DNA from: Monoplex corrugatus
Taxonomy: Eukaryota; Mollusca; Gastropoda; Littorinimorpha; Ranellidae
Direction: 5' to 3'
Assembly (NCBI GenBank): GCA_030674185.1
Contig: CM060308.1
Coordinates: 28,325,004 to 28,389,003, forward strand
DNA: 64,000 nt
The position numbers and the translations under genes were made by a program. Under the pieces are notes generated by a model. It had not been told where the DNA came from. It saw only the letters and a program-made list of their open reading frames with translations, and ran no database searches. Below, piece after piece: positions 43,190 through 54,778 of this stretch. Position 1 is the stretch's first letter, and the number at the start of each line of letters is the position of its first letter.

Positions 43190-43326
43190 CGCAGTACCGA
43201 GAGACAACATGGAACCCGAAAGGCAGATGAGAACGCTTTTGAAGATTCATCAATATATTCAGTAAATGTTCTGTGAAAATTTCTCCGATCAGTGTGTACA
43301 CCTTACACACAAACACCTAAGTGATA
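43190..43326 (+). promoter_or_regulatory. Putative promoter and 5' UTR of NAA30
   Basis: TTGTGACGTATTTATACGCA at 43175-43194 and CCGAGAGACAACATGGAACC precede the coding start. An upstream ATG at 43209 is out of frame with NAA30. A CRE-like TGACGTA is visible. The transcription start cannot be fixed. Confidence 0.35.
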
Positions 43327-43866
43327 ATGGCAGATTGTGATAGCGAGCAGATATTGGTCGCTTCCTGCCATGCTTCCCCAGAGCAAGGCGATGCGTGCCC
43401 TTCAGATTGTGATTGTGTGAATTCTGCAGTTTCGGAGGTGTCGGAACACAGTGGCACAACCAAACACACAAAACACCAAAATGGTCTTGTGCCTCATCTT
43501 CTAAAACCTATGGATGAAACAGATAATGGTGAAAGTGCAGATTCTGGCCACGGGAGCAGTTGTCAAGACTGTGAATGTGCTTCAGCATTGTCCCAACTTG
43601 CAAATATAGAATCTGAAATGACACAACTGACTCTATCAGCCCAGGATGATGAGTTACTGGCTGATGATTCTAATGTTACCGAGCATAGTGCTGATGGTGT
43701 TATGCAGCCATTGAAAACAGATCAAGATGATATCAGATATGTTGTGTATGAATCCGAGAAGCAGATGCCAGATATCATTAGACTCATTACCAAAGACCTG
43801 TCAGAACCATATTCTATTTATACTTACAGATATTTTATACACAACTGGCCCAAGCTATGTTTATTG
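43327..43866 (+). CDS. NAA30: NAA30 exon 1
   Basis: The start is the first ATG in frame (GATAATGGCAGAT), with A at -3 and G at +4. It ends AAGCTATGTTTATTG|GTAAGT in phase 0. It encodes the acidic N-terminal tail plus the first 45 GNAT residues. Confidence 0.95.
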
Positions 43867-46800
43867 GTAAGTTGCCAGTAGCAGTACAAATTGAAATCAT
43901 TTAGATTTAGATGTAGCTTGGAGCATTATTTAGGCTCTGTTATTATAGGGCCTATAACGTGGTACCGTAATTCACAAGCGACCCTAAGGGTGGTGGGTAA
44001 AATTTTCATTCCACGTGAAACTTGGTCAGCCTTTTAGTTTAAATTATTAATGATTATTTGTTTAGGCTTGTTCATTATTTCCTTCAGTTGCTTTTAGTTT
44101 TATGTCACAGTCATTCCTACTCACAGTCTTCATTAAAAGTTCCATGTAGTAGGCCTAGAATGTGAAAAAAATTAGGCCTATTGCTTCTGTTAGTACTACT
44201 GGCTGCTAAGTACTTGGACCACCTTTGAATTTCCAGGGGAAAAGACGCTTTTTGGATTTTATCATTGGAAGCGGGCCACTTTCTTTGGCAGTTTGTGGTA
44301 AATTTGTGATTTCCTTTCATACTTAATAAAATTTGCCAGTCACTGTGAGTCAGCTTATCATGTCTATTTTTTTTTTATAATGGCTACCTGGCTGAACCTG
44401 TCTCTCAGTGACAAAAAAGCTACTTACTGCGTAGCTTTCATCGGCGATCCGGCCGACTTCTTCAGCGCATAGTCCCATATCCTTGTTATTTCCATATATT
44501 TTACTATGATTGTGTGTGTTGAATCTGGACCTGTAAGTGCTCATGGTTCAATCATGTAAGTGACTGACCCCGGGCATGTATGTGCACGCTACTAATATGT
44601 GCATCTCCATGGTTGGTGCAATCTTGCAGGCCTAAATGAATGAAAGTGTTTTCCAAACAAACCAGTCATAGTAAGCTACACTCAGACAACCCTTGCCTTG
44701 ATCCAGAATCTTTTAGCTTGGAGTAGGAATGTTCTAATATAATATATATACAATGAGACCGTTAGCTGTAATCATAAAACGTGTGTATGTTTACATCATA
44801 CCTGTATTTTCGACTTTAGTTATAATGAACTTTTAGTGCCATACCTTTCACATACATTTATACATTATTAATATTATATCTTTATTTTGTTCAACTAGCA
44901 GATTTTTCCTTGCATAATTTCATGGTGTAATGTGGAGGCTTAAGTACATTGGGTGTGTACACCATGCATGTGTGTGTCACTGTGTGTCTTTTGTTTCGGT
45001 CTGTAACCATGTATGGGTCATTGGGTCTGTACAATTATTTGTGGGTTTGTGTGTATGTGTGTGTGTGTGCGCGCGCGTGTATGTGCGCGCGTGCGTGTGT
45101 GTGTGTGTGTGTGCTTCTTTGAGATTGTTTTGTTTATATTTTACTGTTAATCAATTTTCGTCATAGTGATAGGGGCTGACTTGTAGTTTGTTTTACGTGT
45201 CAGCCTTTTTTTATGCCTGTTTTTTGTAATGTAGTATAAGTAGATCTATTTATGTATAACCATTTATGCTTTTTAATCTTAGTATATTCCTTTCCTGTCT
45301 ATATTTGAAATACTTTTGTGTGTCCAAATGTGGAGTTGAAGAATTCATCATATGATATTACAAGTTATGTATTTCAAATGGCTTATTATATTACATGCAC
45401 TGCTACTAGTGCATCCCGTCCATGAGCATCCTGCATTGTCAACCATGCTAGCAAAGTAAAAATATAACCCTTTGATTACCTCACCCTATCCACTAGCTTC
45501 CTGCGGGAAGCTGGTGGTCAGGGTGAAGTAATCAAAGGGTTAAGTTTTAGCAGTTGGTGGATAGGGTGCAGGATCAAAGGGTTAAATTACAAAACACTCT
45601 AGATTGGACTAATTTATTGACAGACATTGATTTGCTTGGGCTGACATTTTGATGAGCTGAACAGATTACGATACAAAAAGATTTTTGAGTAAATTAGAGT
45701 GGTATTACTGGTAACCATTAAATTGACTGTCACCTCTGTTGAGGTCTGTTTCAAGTCTCTTTTTGGGTAAGGTTCTTTCATGTCAGTAAGTTTGAAATGC
45801 ATTGTCTAGTTGTGACATGTTTTTTGTTTGCTTTAGTTGTACAAAACAAAAGTCTGCGTTTATTAATCTGTATTTGCATTGTGGCCTCCCATTCACCCAA
45901 CTGTGAATTAACCTAGTTGTACTAAATTACTGAATATTTGGTCAAAGAAGGCATACCCTTCCAATGCAACCAGCTGAAGAATCGATCAGAAACCTTTCTC
46001 TCCTTTTATTAGGAAAACCTGAACCATTTCATTAACATCTAAGGTATGAGTTAAAACTTAAGAATTTTGTCTGTAAATAGGTAATGATTAGGAATGCATG
46101 ACACTTTACAGTCTTTTCTCTCCTTGTCATAGAAAATGTTACTCTCTACGTCTGGTTACCATTCACAGAGTTCCCAGCACTCTCTACATCTGCTTACCAT
46201 TCAGCAGCTGTTCCCAGCATTTACATCTGCAACTTGAAACATGGCGGACTACACAGTTCCTTGCACTTGCATATGACAGTCAACTTTTACACTACTGCTG
46301 AAAAAGTGCCAGGCCTTGTGACTCGGAGTGCGGCTTTAGATCTTGAGTGTGTTGATTCACTCATTGTCAGGGAAATTGATGATGATCTGGTGCATGCAGG
46401 CAACGCTTTGATGTTGATGTTGGAAGTCAGACTTGACCCAGATGAAAGTGAGCGTCCTTGACTACTTACGTTGGCGACTGAAATACCGAAAGCGTTGCTG
46501 CTAGTGTGGCTTATTGTTTACAAGTAAAACAAGCTAAGAAGAATCAGAATCTCAAAATCAGAGTGAAGTTTTTAAAAGAAAGTATACACCAATGGTCAGT
46601 GGCTCATGAGCAAGGAGGAAGGTGGGGTGTGTGTCAAGGGGGCTTGCCAAATGGGTGGGTTAGAGGGAAAGATTCAAGTTGGATGTATAAGCTTCTGGCA
46701 TTTTTACATTGCAATGGGACTTCCTCTGAGTATGTGTTTAGAGAATTTGGAGTTTGTTTAACAGAAATTCATCGAACTTGGATACTTCCGCATGTGGTTA

Positions 46801-47758
46801 TTTGGCAGGTTGTGTCAGTGTACCGATGTGGTGATGGTCCAAGCAAACCTGAACTGTGTGTTGTGCCATGCTTCAGGCTCTGATATATAATATACAAAGA
46901 TAGGCTACTGGAGCCTGTGTATGCATGCTTTTATTTCATTTTGTTTATTTCTTCTGAAAACCACGTCCTTCACCAAGAGGTAACAGACTGACTGACTGAA
47001 ACAGAAGGAAAAAATGTAGGGATATGATGGTACTACTGTGTACAGGTTGCTAACATGCATACAGATACATGTGTATATTTGATAACTGACAGTTACGTGC
47101 TCTAAGAACCTGGTGTCCCCAGAAAAACTGTCTTGTGTATTTTTATAACTTAGCTTTGTTGCCACATGATATTTTTGAAATAGTATGATTTGTATTTGAT
47201 TTTGATTGAAGTTGAGAGAGTAAAGTATACTGAACCAGATTTTGGTTTCCTTGGCAGGATGAAGATAAAATTTCTTTCTTTTTTTTTTTAAAGTCAAAAT
47301 GTTCAGAAATCTTTTACCTCTTTATTTACATGTTGACATTAGGAAAAGTACAGGTAGAGAGGAGAGATGGGCATTGGGCATTGTCCACATGATGTTATCC
47401 GTAAAAAAACACAAAAAAACCTGAGGTCAGCTGACTTATTCCCATCGGTAGACCCTTGGTTTAGGGAACTATGTGTTAGTAGCTAGGATGTTGATGCTCT
47501 TACTTCATGCAGTATTCTTTAGTAGCTTGCATGTTGATGCTCTTACTTCATATACAGAATTGTTATATCATCACACTTTAAGTATGTGATCTGAATATAA
47601 CTTTTTCCACCAACAGGCCATGGATGGAGAGAAATGTGTTGGAGCCATTGTGTGCAAGCTGGACATGCACAAGAAGATGGTTCGCAGAGGCTACATTGCT
47701 ATGCTGGCTGTGGATGAAAACTACAGACGAAAGAAGATTGGTAATTTCAAGCAGCGAC

Positions 47759-47851
<93 letters not shown>

Positions 47852-50800
47852 AAAGCAGTGTTTTTATGTTTAACCCTTCAACTCCTATATCTTATCCTCC
47901 GGCATCCTGCATTGCCAACCATGCTTGCAAAGCAAAACGTTAACCCTTTGATTTCCTCCCTCTATCTAGCAGCTTCCTACAGGAAGCTGATGGATAGGGT
48001 GAGGGAGTCAAAGGGTTAAGTTTTTGCAGTTGGTGGACAGGGTGCAAGAGTCAAAGAGTTAATGTTGTACTATTTAGGCAGTCTTTGTAATGTTCCTTTC
48101 CAGTGGCATTACTTTTGATTCTGGTGATAAAAACTGAACCACCTATTCTCTTTGCCTTATGTTATACTTTTGATTCTGGTGATAAGTGAACCACCTATTC
48201 TTTTTGCCTTATGTTATAATTTTGATTCTGGTGATAAGTGAACCACCTATTCTCTTTGCCTTATGTTATACTTTTGATTCTGGTGATAAGTGAACCACCT
48301 ATTCTTTTTGCCTTATGTTATAATTTTGATTCTGGTGATAAGTGAACCACCTATTCTCTTTGCCTTATGTTATACTTTTGATTCTGGTGATAAAAACTGA
48401 ACCACCTATTCTTTTTGCCTTATGTTATACTTTTGATTCTGGTGATAAAAACTGAACCACCTATTCTTTTTGCCTTATGTTATACTTTTGATTCTGGTGA
48501 TAAGTGAACCACCTATTCTTTTTGCCTTATGTTATACTTTTGATTCTGGTGATAAAAACTGAACCACCTATTCTCTTTGCCTTATGTTATACTTTTGATT
48601 CTGGTGATAAGTGAACCACCTATTCTTTTTTGCCTTATGTTATACTTTTGATTCTGGTGATAAGTGAACCACCTATTCTCTTTGCCTTATGTTATACTTT
48701 TGATTCTGGTGATAAGTGAACCACCTATTCTTTTTGCCTTATGTTATAATTTTGATTCTGGTGATAAGTGAACCACCTATTCTCTTTGCCTTATGTTATA
48801 CTTTTGATTCTGGTGATAAGTGAACCACCTATTCTTTTTGCCTTATGTTATACTTTTGATTCTGGTGATAAGTGAACCACCTATTCTCTTTGCCTTATGT
48901 TATACTTTTGATTCTGGTGATAAGTGAACCACCTATTCTTTTTGCCTTATGTTATAATTTTGATTCTGGTGATAAGTGAACCACCTATTCTCTTTGCCTT
49001 ATGTTATACTTTTGATTCTGGTGATAAAAACTGAACCACCTGTTCTCTTTGCTTTATGTTATACTTTTGATTCTGGTGATAAAAACTGAACCACCTGTTC
49101 TCTTTGCTTTATGTTATACTTTTGATTCTGGTGATAAAAACTGAACCACCTATTTTCTTTGTTTTTGTGTTATATGATGTGCATCTTTGTTTTCTTTGAA
49201 CAGGTTCCACTTTGGTAACAAAAGCCATCCATGCCATGATAAATGATGACTGTGATGAGGTACAGTGGCACTTGTTTTTGTGACAGGGTAGGGGGGGGAT
49301 GGAACTAGGTACATGTATAGTAAAGTGTTCAATTAGGTATTCCAAAGTGATTTTCAAATTTGAACTTATCTGAATAAAAATCAGCTGGGAAAATAGAGAT
49401 TTTCATTTTGAACACATACATACTTTATGTTTTAATGTGGGATAAAAAATAAAGTTTTTATGATTTTTTTCTTTCTTTTTGGACTTAGAAAAATTTCGCA
49501 CGTTTTTTTAGGCCACATTCAGACATGCCTTGAACACACATATAAAATCACACAAGTCCAGAAAATCATTTCTGAGGAGGTTTTTACTTGTTAAGTTGAT
49601 GTGCAAAAAACATATGGACAGAAATGCATATCAATAAAAATACAGACCTATGAAAATGACAAAAAATAGCAAAATTGGACGCCGCCGTTCCAAACAACTG
49701 GGCAAGGGACCCATTTTCATTAATTTCAAACTCCATTATCTTTAAGAAATACAATATAGTGACACTGAAATGAATCATATATGATAAACATATTAAGGAA
49801 TTTAACCCTAATTTTTTCCAGCTTCATCTGAAAGCTGGTTGAAAAGATATCAGATGTCAAAAATGCGAAATATGCCGATTTGTCACAGTGAAAAAAATGG
49901 CGAATTTTACACATATTTGGTGCACCATAACTTTTTTCACTTTAAAGTTACAAAAATGGTTTTGATATCAAATTGCTCAGCATGACAAACTCTTTCAATG
50001 TAAAACAACCCCAGACATCTGTATGTTTAATCAAACCATATTTGGGTAAGGATAAAATACCTATTTTGAAAAAAATGTGTATTTTAGCTTTTTGCAAGAC
50101 TCCGTAACTTCTGTCACATTCATCCTACTGCAAAGTACCATATACCAAAATGATCAGTTTTTTATGAACTGTCAGTATAACAAACAAGACATTAGGTTTC
50201 AATCTTTCTGTAAACAAAAATCAGATGACAAAATTATAACAAATGTCAGCTGATAATAGTAACAAATAATGCGTTTTGTTTACATATCGAATCAAACAAG
50301 ACATGTACATCAACAACATTCATTCAAAGAAGTCATCTTCATAGTTTTTACATGCCAATTTGTTGTTTTTTTTATCATTAAACAACGATTAAAACATGTC
50401 TTGACCTTTAACTGTTCCTTAACTGTGTGTAGAACATTATCAAAAGCTTCCACATCACTGTCTTGACCTTTCACTGTTGCTTAATCACAGTAGATAACTG
50501 TCCTGGCCTTCAACTTAAACTGGAAGCACAAAAGATAGAAATCATCTCTTTTTACAAAAAACATGTAATGAAATGTAAAAAAATACTTGTCAGTGTCTAT
50601 GATCAGTGATTCCCCTTCACAAGTGACAGGAAATTAAAACATGTTAAGATGCAGTTCATCATCATTGCTGTCAAAGTTGTCCAAAAGACTAGGTCTCCGC
50701 CCTCTGCCAGTCTTAAGAAATCGCTCCTTCATCCTCATGAAGAGATCATCTGTGAGAAAAATAGTGTAGAGGGAAAGTATTAGTACATCTATCTGTTCTA

Positions 50801-53800
50801 TCCTGTAGCGTAATGTGAAAATCCCATTTGTAGGGACAAACAGGCCTATACATACAGAGCAAGAGGCAAATACTGACCAAAACAAAAACAAATCCAAAAA
50901 ACAAGAACATAAAACATGCAGGAACACAAGGACTTTTGTACCCCTGCTCAATTAACTTCCCTGCCTGTCAAAGCGAGAAAGGATCAAGAGAGAGAGAGAT
51001 TGGTGTGGAGCTGTAAGAAGTCTACCAGTATTATTGTCAGCTTTGAAAATAAAATTATAATAACTCACAAAGCAGTGGGCAAAGTAAAATGTCCCATACA
51101 TTTAGGCCTACTCAAATCAGCACAATAAAATTTATCTCATAAACACTATAGGCCTAGTTAGGAAGGTTCATAGTGTCCAACCCATTAACCTGGTAGGCCT
51201 ACTTTATTTTGTTTAAATATTATTTTTGATGACAATAATAGTAATGATAATAAATAGTAATGAATGATAGTAAACTAATAATGAAATAATGATAATAATG
51301 ATAAATAATAATGAATAATGATAGTAAAATAATAACAATAACAAAAATATGATAATATTAATAATAATAATAATAAACTTTTAAAGCTGTTGAACTAGGT
51401 GATAATAATATTGGGCCTAAAAATAATAGGATTGATAAACATGCAAATTTGTTTCAATGGTACCATTCAGGAAGTTTACACAAAGGCAGAAAAGAAAAAG
51501 GTGTAACATTGTGAAATTATTGAACGACACTGAACCAGATCGAGTGAAGTCAAGGGAGGGCACTCGGCCAATTCGACTATCGATCGATCAAAGCGTTGGT
51601 CACGTGACCACAATAAATCGCTAATCTCTCATTAACATCATTATAAATAAATATAATAAAGGCATGGATTATTAAAAAAATCTTTTGTAAACATTTTCCT
51701 TTAATCATATGCCTGATCTCACTCTCTGTAAAATTACCGCACCCCAAACCATCACCTACCCCTACCTTCTAACATATTCATGATACTGTGGGTGCTGCAG
51801 CTGTGTGCTTTCCAAACAATTATATTCTAAAATCAGGAAACAAAATGTCGAAAAGTAATAGTAAACAAACTGCAAGATATTTCACTTACCCTCTAGATAA
51901 GTTGGATCGCTTGATTCGTCGTGGCTGGAGCGGTCGACGTAAACTTCGACGTCCATGGGCTCGCCCGAACGATCTTCGCGCGTGTCCGCCATTGCGCGTC
52001 AGACGCTAAGAGAAAGCGAAAATAGGTTGCGTTGTTCTCAGTCCTCGAGGAAAACAGCCAGTGGTTGAATCCGTATGCAAATAGCAGAAGTTGAAAGTTG
52101 AAACCTTGACCTTTTGCACAGTGGAAAATATGGTGAGATTGGTTTTGAGTAAGGTTGCGAAATCATCGACGGAAGTTTTTAACGCACGAAACGACCGACT
52201 AAATGGAAGCCTATCAGTTCACTTTTTACATCGGATGAAAGCAAATTTAGTCGTCTTTTTGACTGTGTAAATGGTTTGTTGATATCTGACCCAGCGAATC
52301 TCCTCGAGGCGAGTTTTCAAGGTAGGTGTCAAAACCGCGTTCCGATTTCGTCGTTCCAGTAGCAGCAAAATCGCAATTTAGTACCCATCATCAAAAGCAT
52401 ATTTCAAACGGTAAATCTTACTAAATATTACACTTATTGATTTATTTTGACTTTAAACAAAGCTTAAAGGATCACAGATCAACATGATCTATGTTTTTTA
52501 TTTCTGACACTGCATTTTGTTGAGAACGAGCAAGTTGAAAACCAGTGAAAAATCGCACTTTGCCGAACTTTTCGCCGCCCGCGAAGAGCACTTTGGAATA
52601 CCTAGTTCAATGTTAATTTTTGTATAGTGTGCATGCATAAAGCTTATGCTTCATTGCATTGATCTGGGTGTATTTATTCTGACTTATGTTTGTCTTTTTG
52701 ATTTTTTCGTTTTCACAACCATCACTTAAAAGTAAAAAGGAGATTTTAATCCTAAAATTATAATTAATAAACACACTTTTTGCTGTTTATGTTTACTTCC
52801 AACTGGGCCTCCCCACATCTCCAGGCTTTCTTTTTTTTTCATTTCCTTGTTCTGATCTTCAGCAGCTTTGATTTGAAAGATGAGTTAATACACAAAAGCT
52901 TGTGTGACTGCCTCCTATGACGATAGAGATGTGGTTACTGGTTATGTTCTTATGATGCCGACAGCCTAGCTGTCATGTTTGTTACAAAGCCGAAAGGGGT
53001 AATAGCCAGAGAGTGTTAGTACTCACAAGTCAGGTAGCTTGTATACATTTATTAAACATAATTTTAGGGAAAATATCCCTGTCCATTGAGACAAAGTAAA
53101 TTATGAAAAGAGCATGACTAGCTTTGCTTGACCAGACACATCTGTATTTGAAATCAGGAGAAGTGTGGTTATGTTGTGTGCTGAGTTGCTCAGAAGCAAT
53201 TTTATTATTAAGACATTATCGAATAACTTTTATTATTAAGCCATTATCAAAAACTATCCACTTGGATTTTTTTTTTTTATCTCAGTTGTGATTGGGCTTA
53301 CTGCAGGGCTGTTGCTTTTCTGGTCTGAGGTTGCCTTCAGAAAATTAGGGGCAGATGGGTTCTCGTTATTTTTGTAAATAGCATCTCTCATCAGTGGTAG
53401 AATTACAAGAAATTTTACAAACTTAGGTATGTGGTAAAATGGTTGGGGAATTCGAATCTGTCAGAATAAAATATCTGTATTGAAGTGTTTTTGTAGTATA
53501 AGGGGTTATGTGGCTTTCTTTCTATAAATAATTATCATATCCATAACTAGCAGTTGTTGAAGGCTGTACATCTGTTTCACCCCCTTCTGATTCACTTTCT
53601 TCTTCAGAAACTTCATTTTCACCATTGCTGGGATTGTTATCATCAAGGCTGAGCTGTCGCATGATTTTGTCATGCATGAGATCACAATTTCTTGCCCTTT
53701 TTTTGTTTTCAAATGGGCTGAAAAGTTGTTCTGACAGTATGCAAAACATAACCAAACATTAACAGAAGTAAGCAAACATGGGAGATAGCTCTCAGCTTAA

Positions 53801-54507
53801 TGTAAGGAAAATTAGAGCCAGTCATGTACCTTCAGCAGATGAAAATAAGATGGCAGCATCAGAGATGTGGTTCTGCAGGAGGCTTCTAAGAGTCAAATGG
53901 ACCGATAAAAGACAGAATAAGGCAGTTTGAACGAACTCATAGTCCATTGTCAAGTGCTTACAGAATTCAACAACAGAAAAATGAAATGCATCAGCCATGC
54001 AACCTGCAACACAAACACAATTCTAATGACAAAGAGTTGAGGCCAAAATAAATCCAAGCAAACCTCCCACCTCCTATCTGAACAACATCAACATCAAGAT
54101 TTGAAGGTCTAGGAAGTAGCCCAATAAAGTCAAGATCAGAGTAAATGGAGAAGAGTTGTTTTTATGTCTGCTGTAGCAGTTACTATCAAACTCGATGTGA
54201 CAGGGCGTACATTTTGTATGGAACTTTAAGAGTGAAGTGAAAAAGTTCCTTATATACATGAATCATTAAATGAGTAATGCATGGTATGTTCTAAGTATAG
54301 TGAACAGATTCTTTATATATACCTAGGTAAGATTTTTCAGTGTGTTTTGCACTTTTTGTTTGTCCAAAGGTTGTGCTTGAAACAGAAATCACAAACAAGG
54401 CTGCACTACGTTTGTACGAAAACCTGGGCTTCATCAGAGACAAGCGTCTGTTCCGTTACTACCTGAATGGAGTGGATGCCCTCCGCCTGAAGCTGTGGTT
54501 GAGGTAG
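43327..54507 (+). CDS. NAA30: N-alpha-acetyltransferase 30, NatC catalytic subunit (whole gene, 4 exons)
   Basis: Catalytic subunit of NatC, which transfers acetyl from acetyl-CoA to N-termini of the Met-Leu/Ile/Phe type, working with NAA35 and NAA38 at the ribosome. Exons 43327-43866, 47617-47740, 49204-49259 and 54370-54507 join to 285 codons, with all introns GT-AG. Residues 1-135 are acidic, Ser/Cys-rich and unconserved. The GNAT domain (136-285) starts [20 protein letters not shown] and includes [52 protein letters not shown] (acetyl-CoA loop), then [20 protein letters not shown] and [20 protein letters not shown]. It is shorter than human NAA30 (about 362 aa) only in the N-terminal tail. 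Introns carry two TTAA elements, a minisatellite and a 3.3-kb TIR element. Confidence 0.96.
43867..47616 (+). other. NAA30 intron 1
   Basis: GT-AG. It contains a GT/GC-rich microsatellite at 45040-45116 and TTAA palindromic copy H. An open stretch at 46234-46461 ([20 protein letters not shown]...) has no recognised homologue and lies between no clear splice sites. The rest is AT-rich unassigned. Confidence 0.5.
45411..45585 (+). mobile_element. Palindromic TTAA element, copy H
   Basis: The left terminus is eroded (starts GCATCCCGTCCATGAGCATC). Inner hairpin: CTAGCTTCCTGCGGGAAGC / TGGTGG. The right end GGATCAAAGGGTTAA is intact. Left arm: CATTGTCAACCATGCTAGCA. Confidence 0.7.
47617..47740 (+). 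CDS. NAA30: NAA30 exon 2
   Basis: Acceptor TTTTTCCACCAACAG|GCCATG, donor AAGATTG|GTAATT. It encodes the central GNAT strands and the acetyl-CoA-binding YRRKKIG loop. The donor is followed 20 nt later by a long (GT)n array. Confidence 0.96.
47761..47851. repeat. (GT)n-(GA)n array beside the NAA30 exon 2 donor
   Basis: About 34 GT units then 12 GA units. Confidence 0.95.
47870..48062 (+). mobile_element. Palindromic TTAA element, copy I
   Basis: TTAACCCTTCAACTCCTATA to AGAGTCAAAGAGTTAA, 193 bp. The inner hairpin is CAGCTTCCTACAGGAAGCTG. The left arm contains GCATCCTGCATTGCCAACCA and GCTTGCAAAGCAAAACGTTAA. Confidence 0.75.
48109..49172. repeat. 52/56-bp minisatellite, ~20 units
   Basis: Units contain TTTTGATTCTGGTGATAAGT, GAACCACCTATTCTYTTTGC and CTTATGTTATA. 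Two length classes exist: GATAAGTGAACC (52 bp) and GATAAAAACTGAACC (about 56 bp). Units also alternate CTCTTTGCC...ATACTTTT with CTTTTTGCC...ATAATTTT, implying a two-unit higher-order repeat in the middle of the array. It ends 30 nt before the NAA30 exon 3 acceptor region. Confidence 0.92.
49204..49259 (+). CDS. NAA30: NAA30 exon 3
   Basis: Acceptor TTTCTTTGAACAG|GTTCC, donor GATGAG|GTACAG. It encodes [19 protein letters not shown], the helix after the acetyl-CoA loop. It lies only about 30 bp downstream of the minisatellite. Confidence 0.95.
49334..52604 (-). mobile_element. 3.27-kb TIR DNA transposon of unassigned superfamily
   Basis: The ends are perfect 16-bp inverted repeats, TAGGTATTCCAAAGTG (49334-49349) and CACTTTGGAATACCTA (52589-52604), flanked by the perfect 7-bp direct repeat GTTCAAT (49327-49333 and 52605-52611). 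The right (5') third is CpG-rich; the left part is AT-rich. A spliced minus-strand ORF (51992-50634) lies inside, with about 600 bp of GC-richer leader before it. No DDE-type catalytic motif was found, so this copy is probably non-autonomous. The 7-bp duplication does not fit hAT (8), mariner (TA) or piggyBac (TTAA). Confidence 0.8.
50634..51992 (-). CDS. Two-exon acidic 72-codon protein inside the TIR element
   Basis: Exon a (51992-51890) starts at an ATG and encodes [20 protein letters not shown] then [14 protein letters not shown], ending GAGG|GTAAGTGAA. Exon b (50749-50634) follows TTTTCTCACAG and encodes [38 protein letters not shown] and a stop. The join is in phase (GAT). The product has two acidic segments around a basic [10 protein letters not shown] centre. 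It is not a recognised family. It may be the surviving N-terminal exons of a transposase gene or a small accessory protein. Confidence 0.5.
52612..53500. other. NAA30 intron 3, unassigned
   Basis: AT-rich intronic DNA. A short imperfect duplication (TTTTATTATTAAGACATTAT/AAGCCATTAT) is seen at 53198-53250. No gene or element was recognised. Confidence 0.4.
53522..53730 (-). CDS. Possible acidic C-terminal exon, antisense in NAA30 intron 3
   Basis: The minus-strand frame after acceptor-like ACTGTCAG or AACTTTTCAG reads [49 protein letters not shown] and ends [13 protein letters not shown]. The Ser/Glu-rich composition looks like a real protein tail, for example of a domesticated transposase or a DNA-binding protein. 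No partner exon or homologue was identified, so it may be a TE or pseudogene fragment. Confidence 0.3.
53820..53940 (+). mobile_element. Short LINE C-terminal fragment
   Basis: The + strand reads [20 protein letters not shown] then [11 protein letters not shown], the MWCWRRLLRISWTDRRTNE-type block of RTE-like post-RT domains, ending in a stop. Only about 120 bp are preserved. Confidence 0.55.
54370..54507 (+). CDS. NAA30: NAA30 exon 4 (terminal)
   Basis: Acceptor TTTGTTTGTCCAAAG|GTTGTG. It encodes [45 protein letters not shown] and the stop TAG. The block is nearly invariant among NAA30 proteins. Confidence 0.97.
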   Translation, partial: VVLETEITNKAALRLYENLGFIRDKRLFRYYLNGVDALRLKLWLR

Positions 54508-54721
54508 AACTGGCATCCAACGTCCGCCTAAAGGCTCACACACAGGCACGACTGGAAACTCAATACCTATATCGGCAGCACTGACTCTGTGACCTTTCTG
54601 TCCTGTTTGTGGGGTCATTGTTCAGTGTCACAATGCAATAGCATGCCGTGTTTTATCTAAGAGTGAATGGATACCACGTTTCCTCCCTCTCTCTCTCTTT
54701 CTCTTTCTGTCTCTCTGTCTC

Positions 54722-54778
<57 letters not shown>

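Noticed and set aside
46234..46461. Open frame [20 protein letters not shown]... in NAA30 intron 1
   Set aside because: No recognised homologue, no convincing splice sites, and inclusion would break the known NAA30 domain order.
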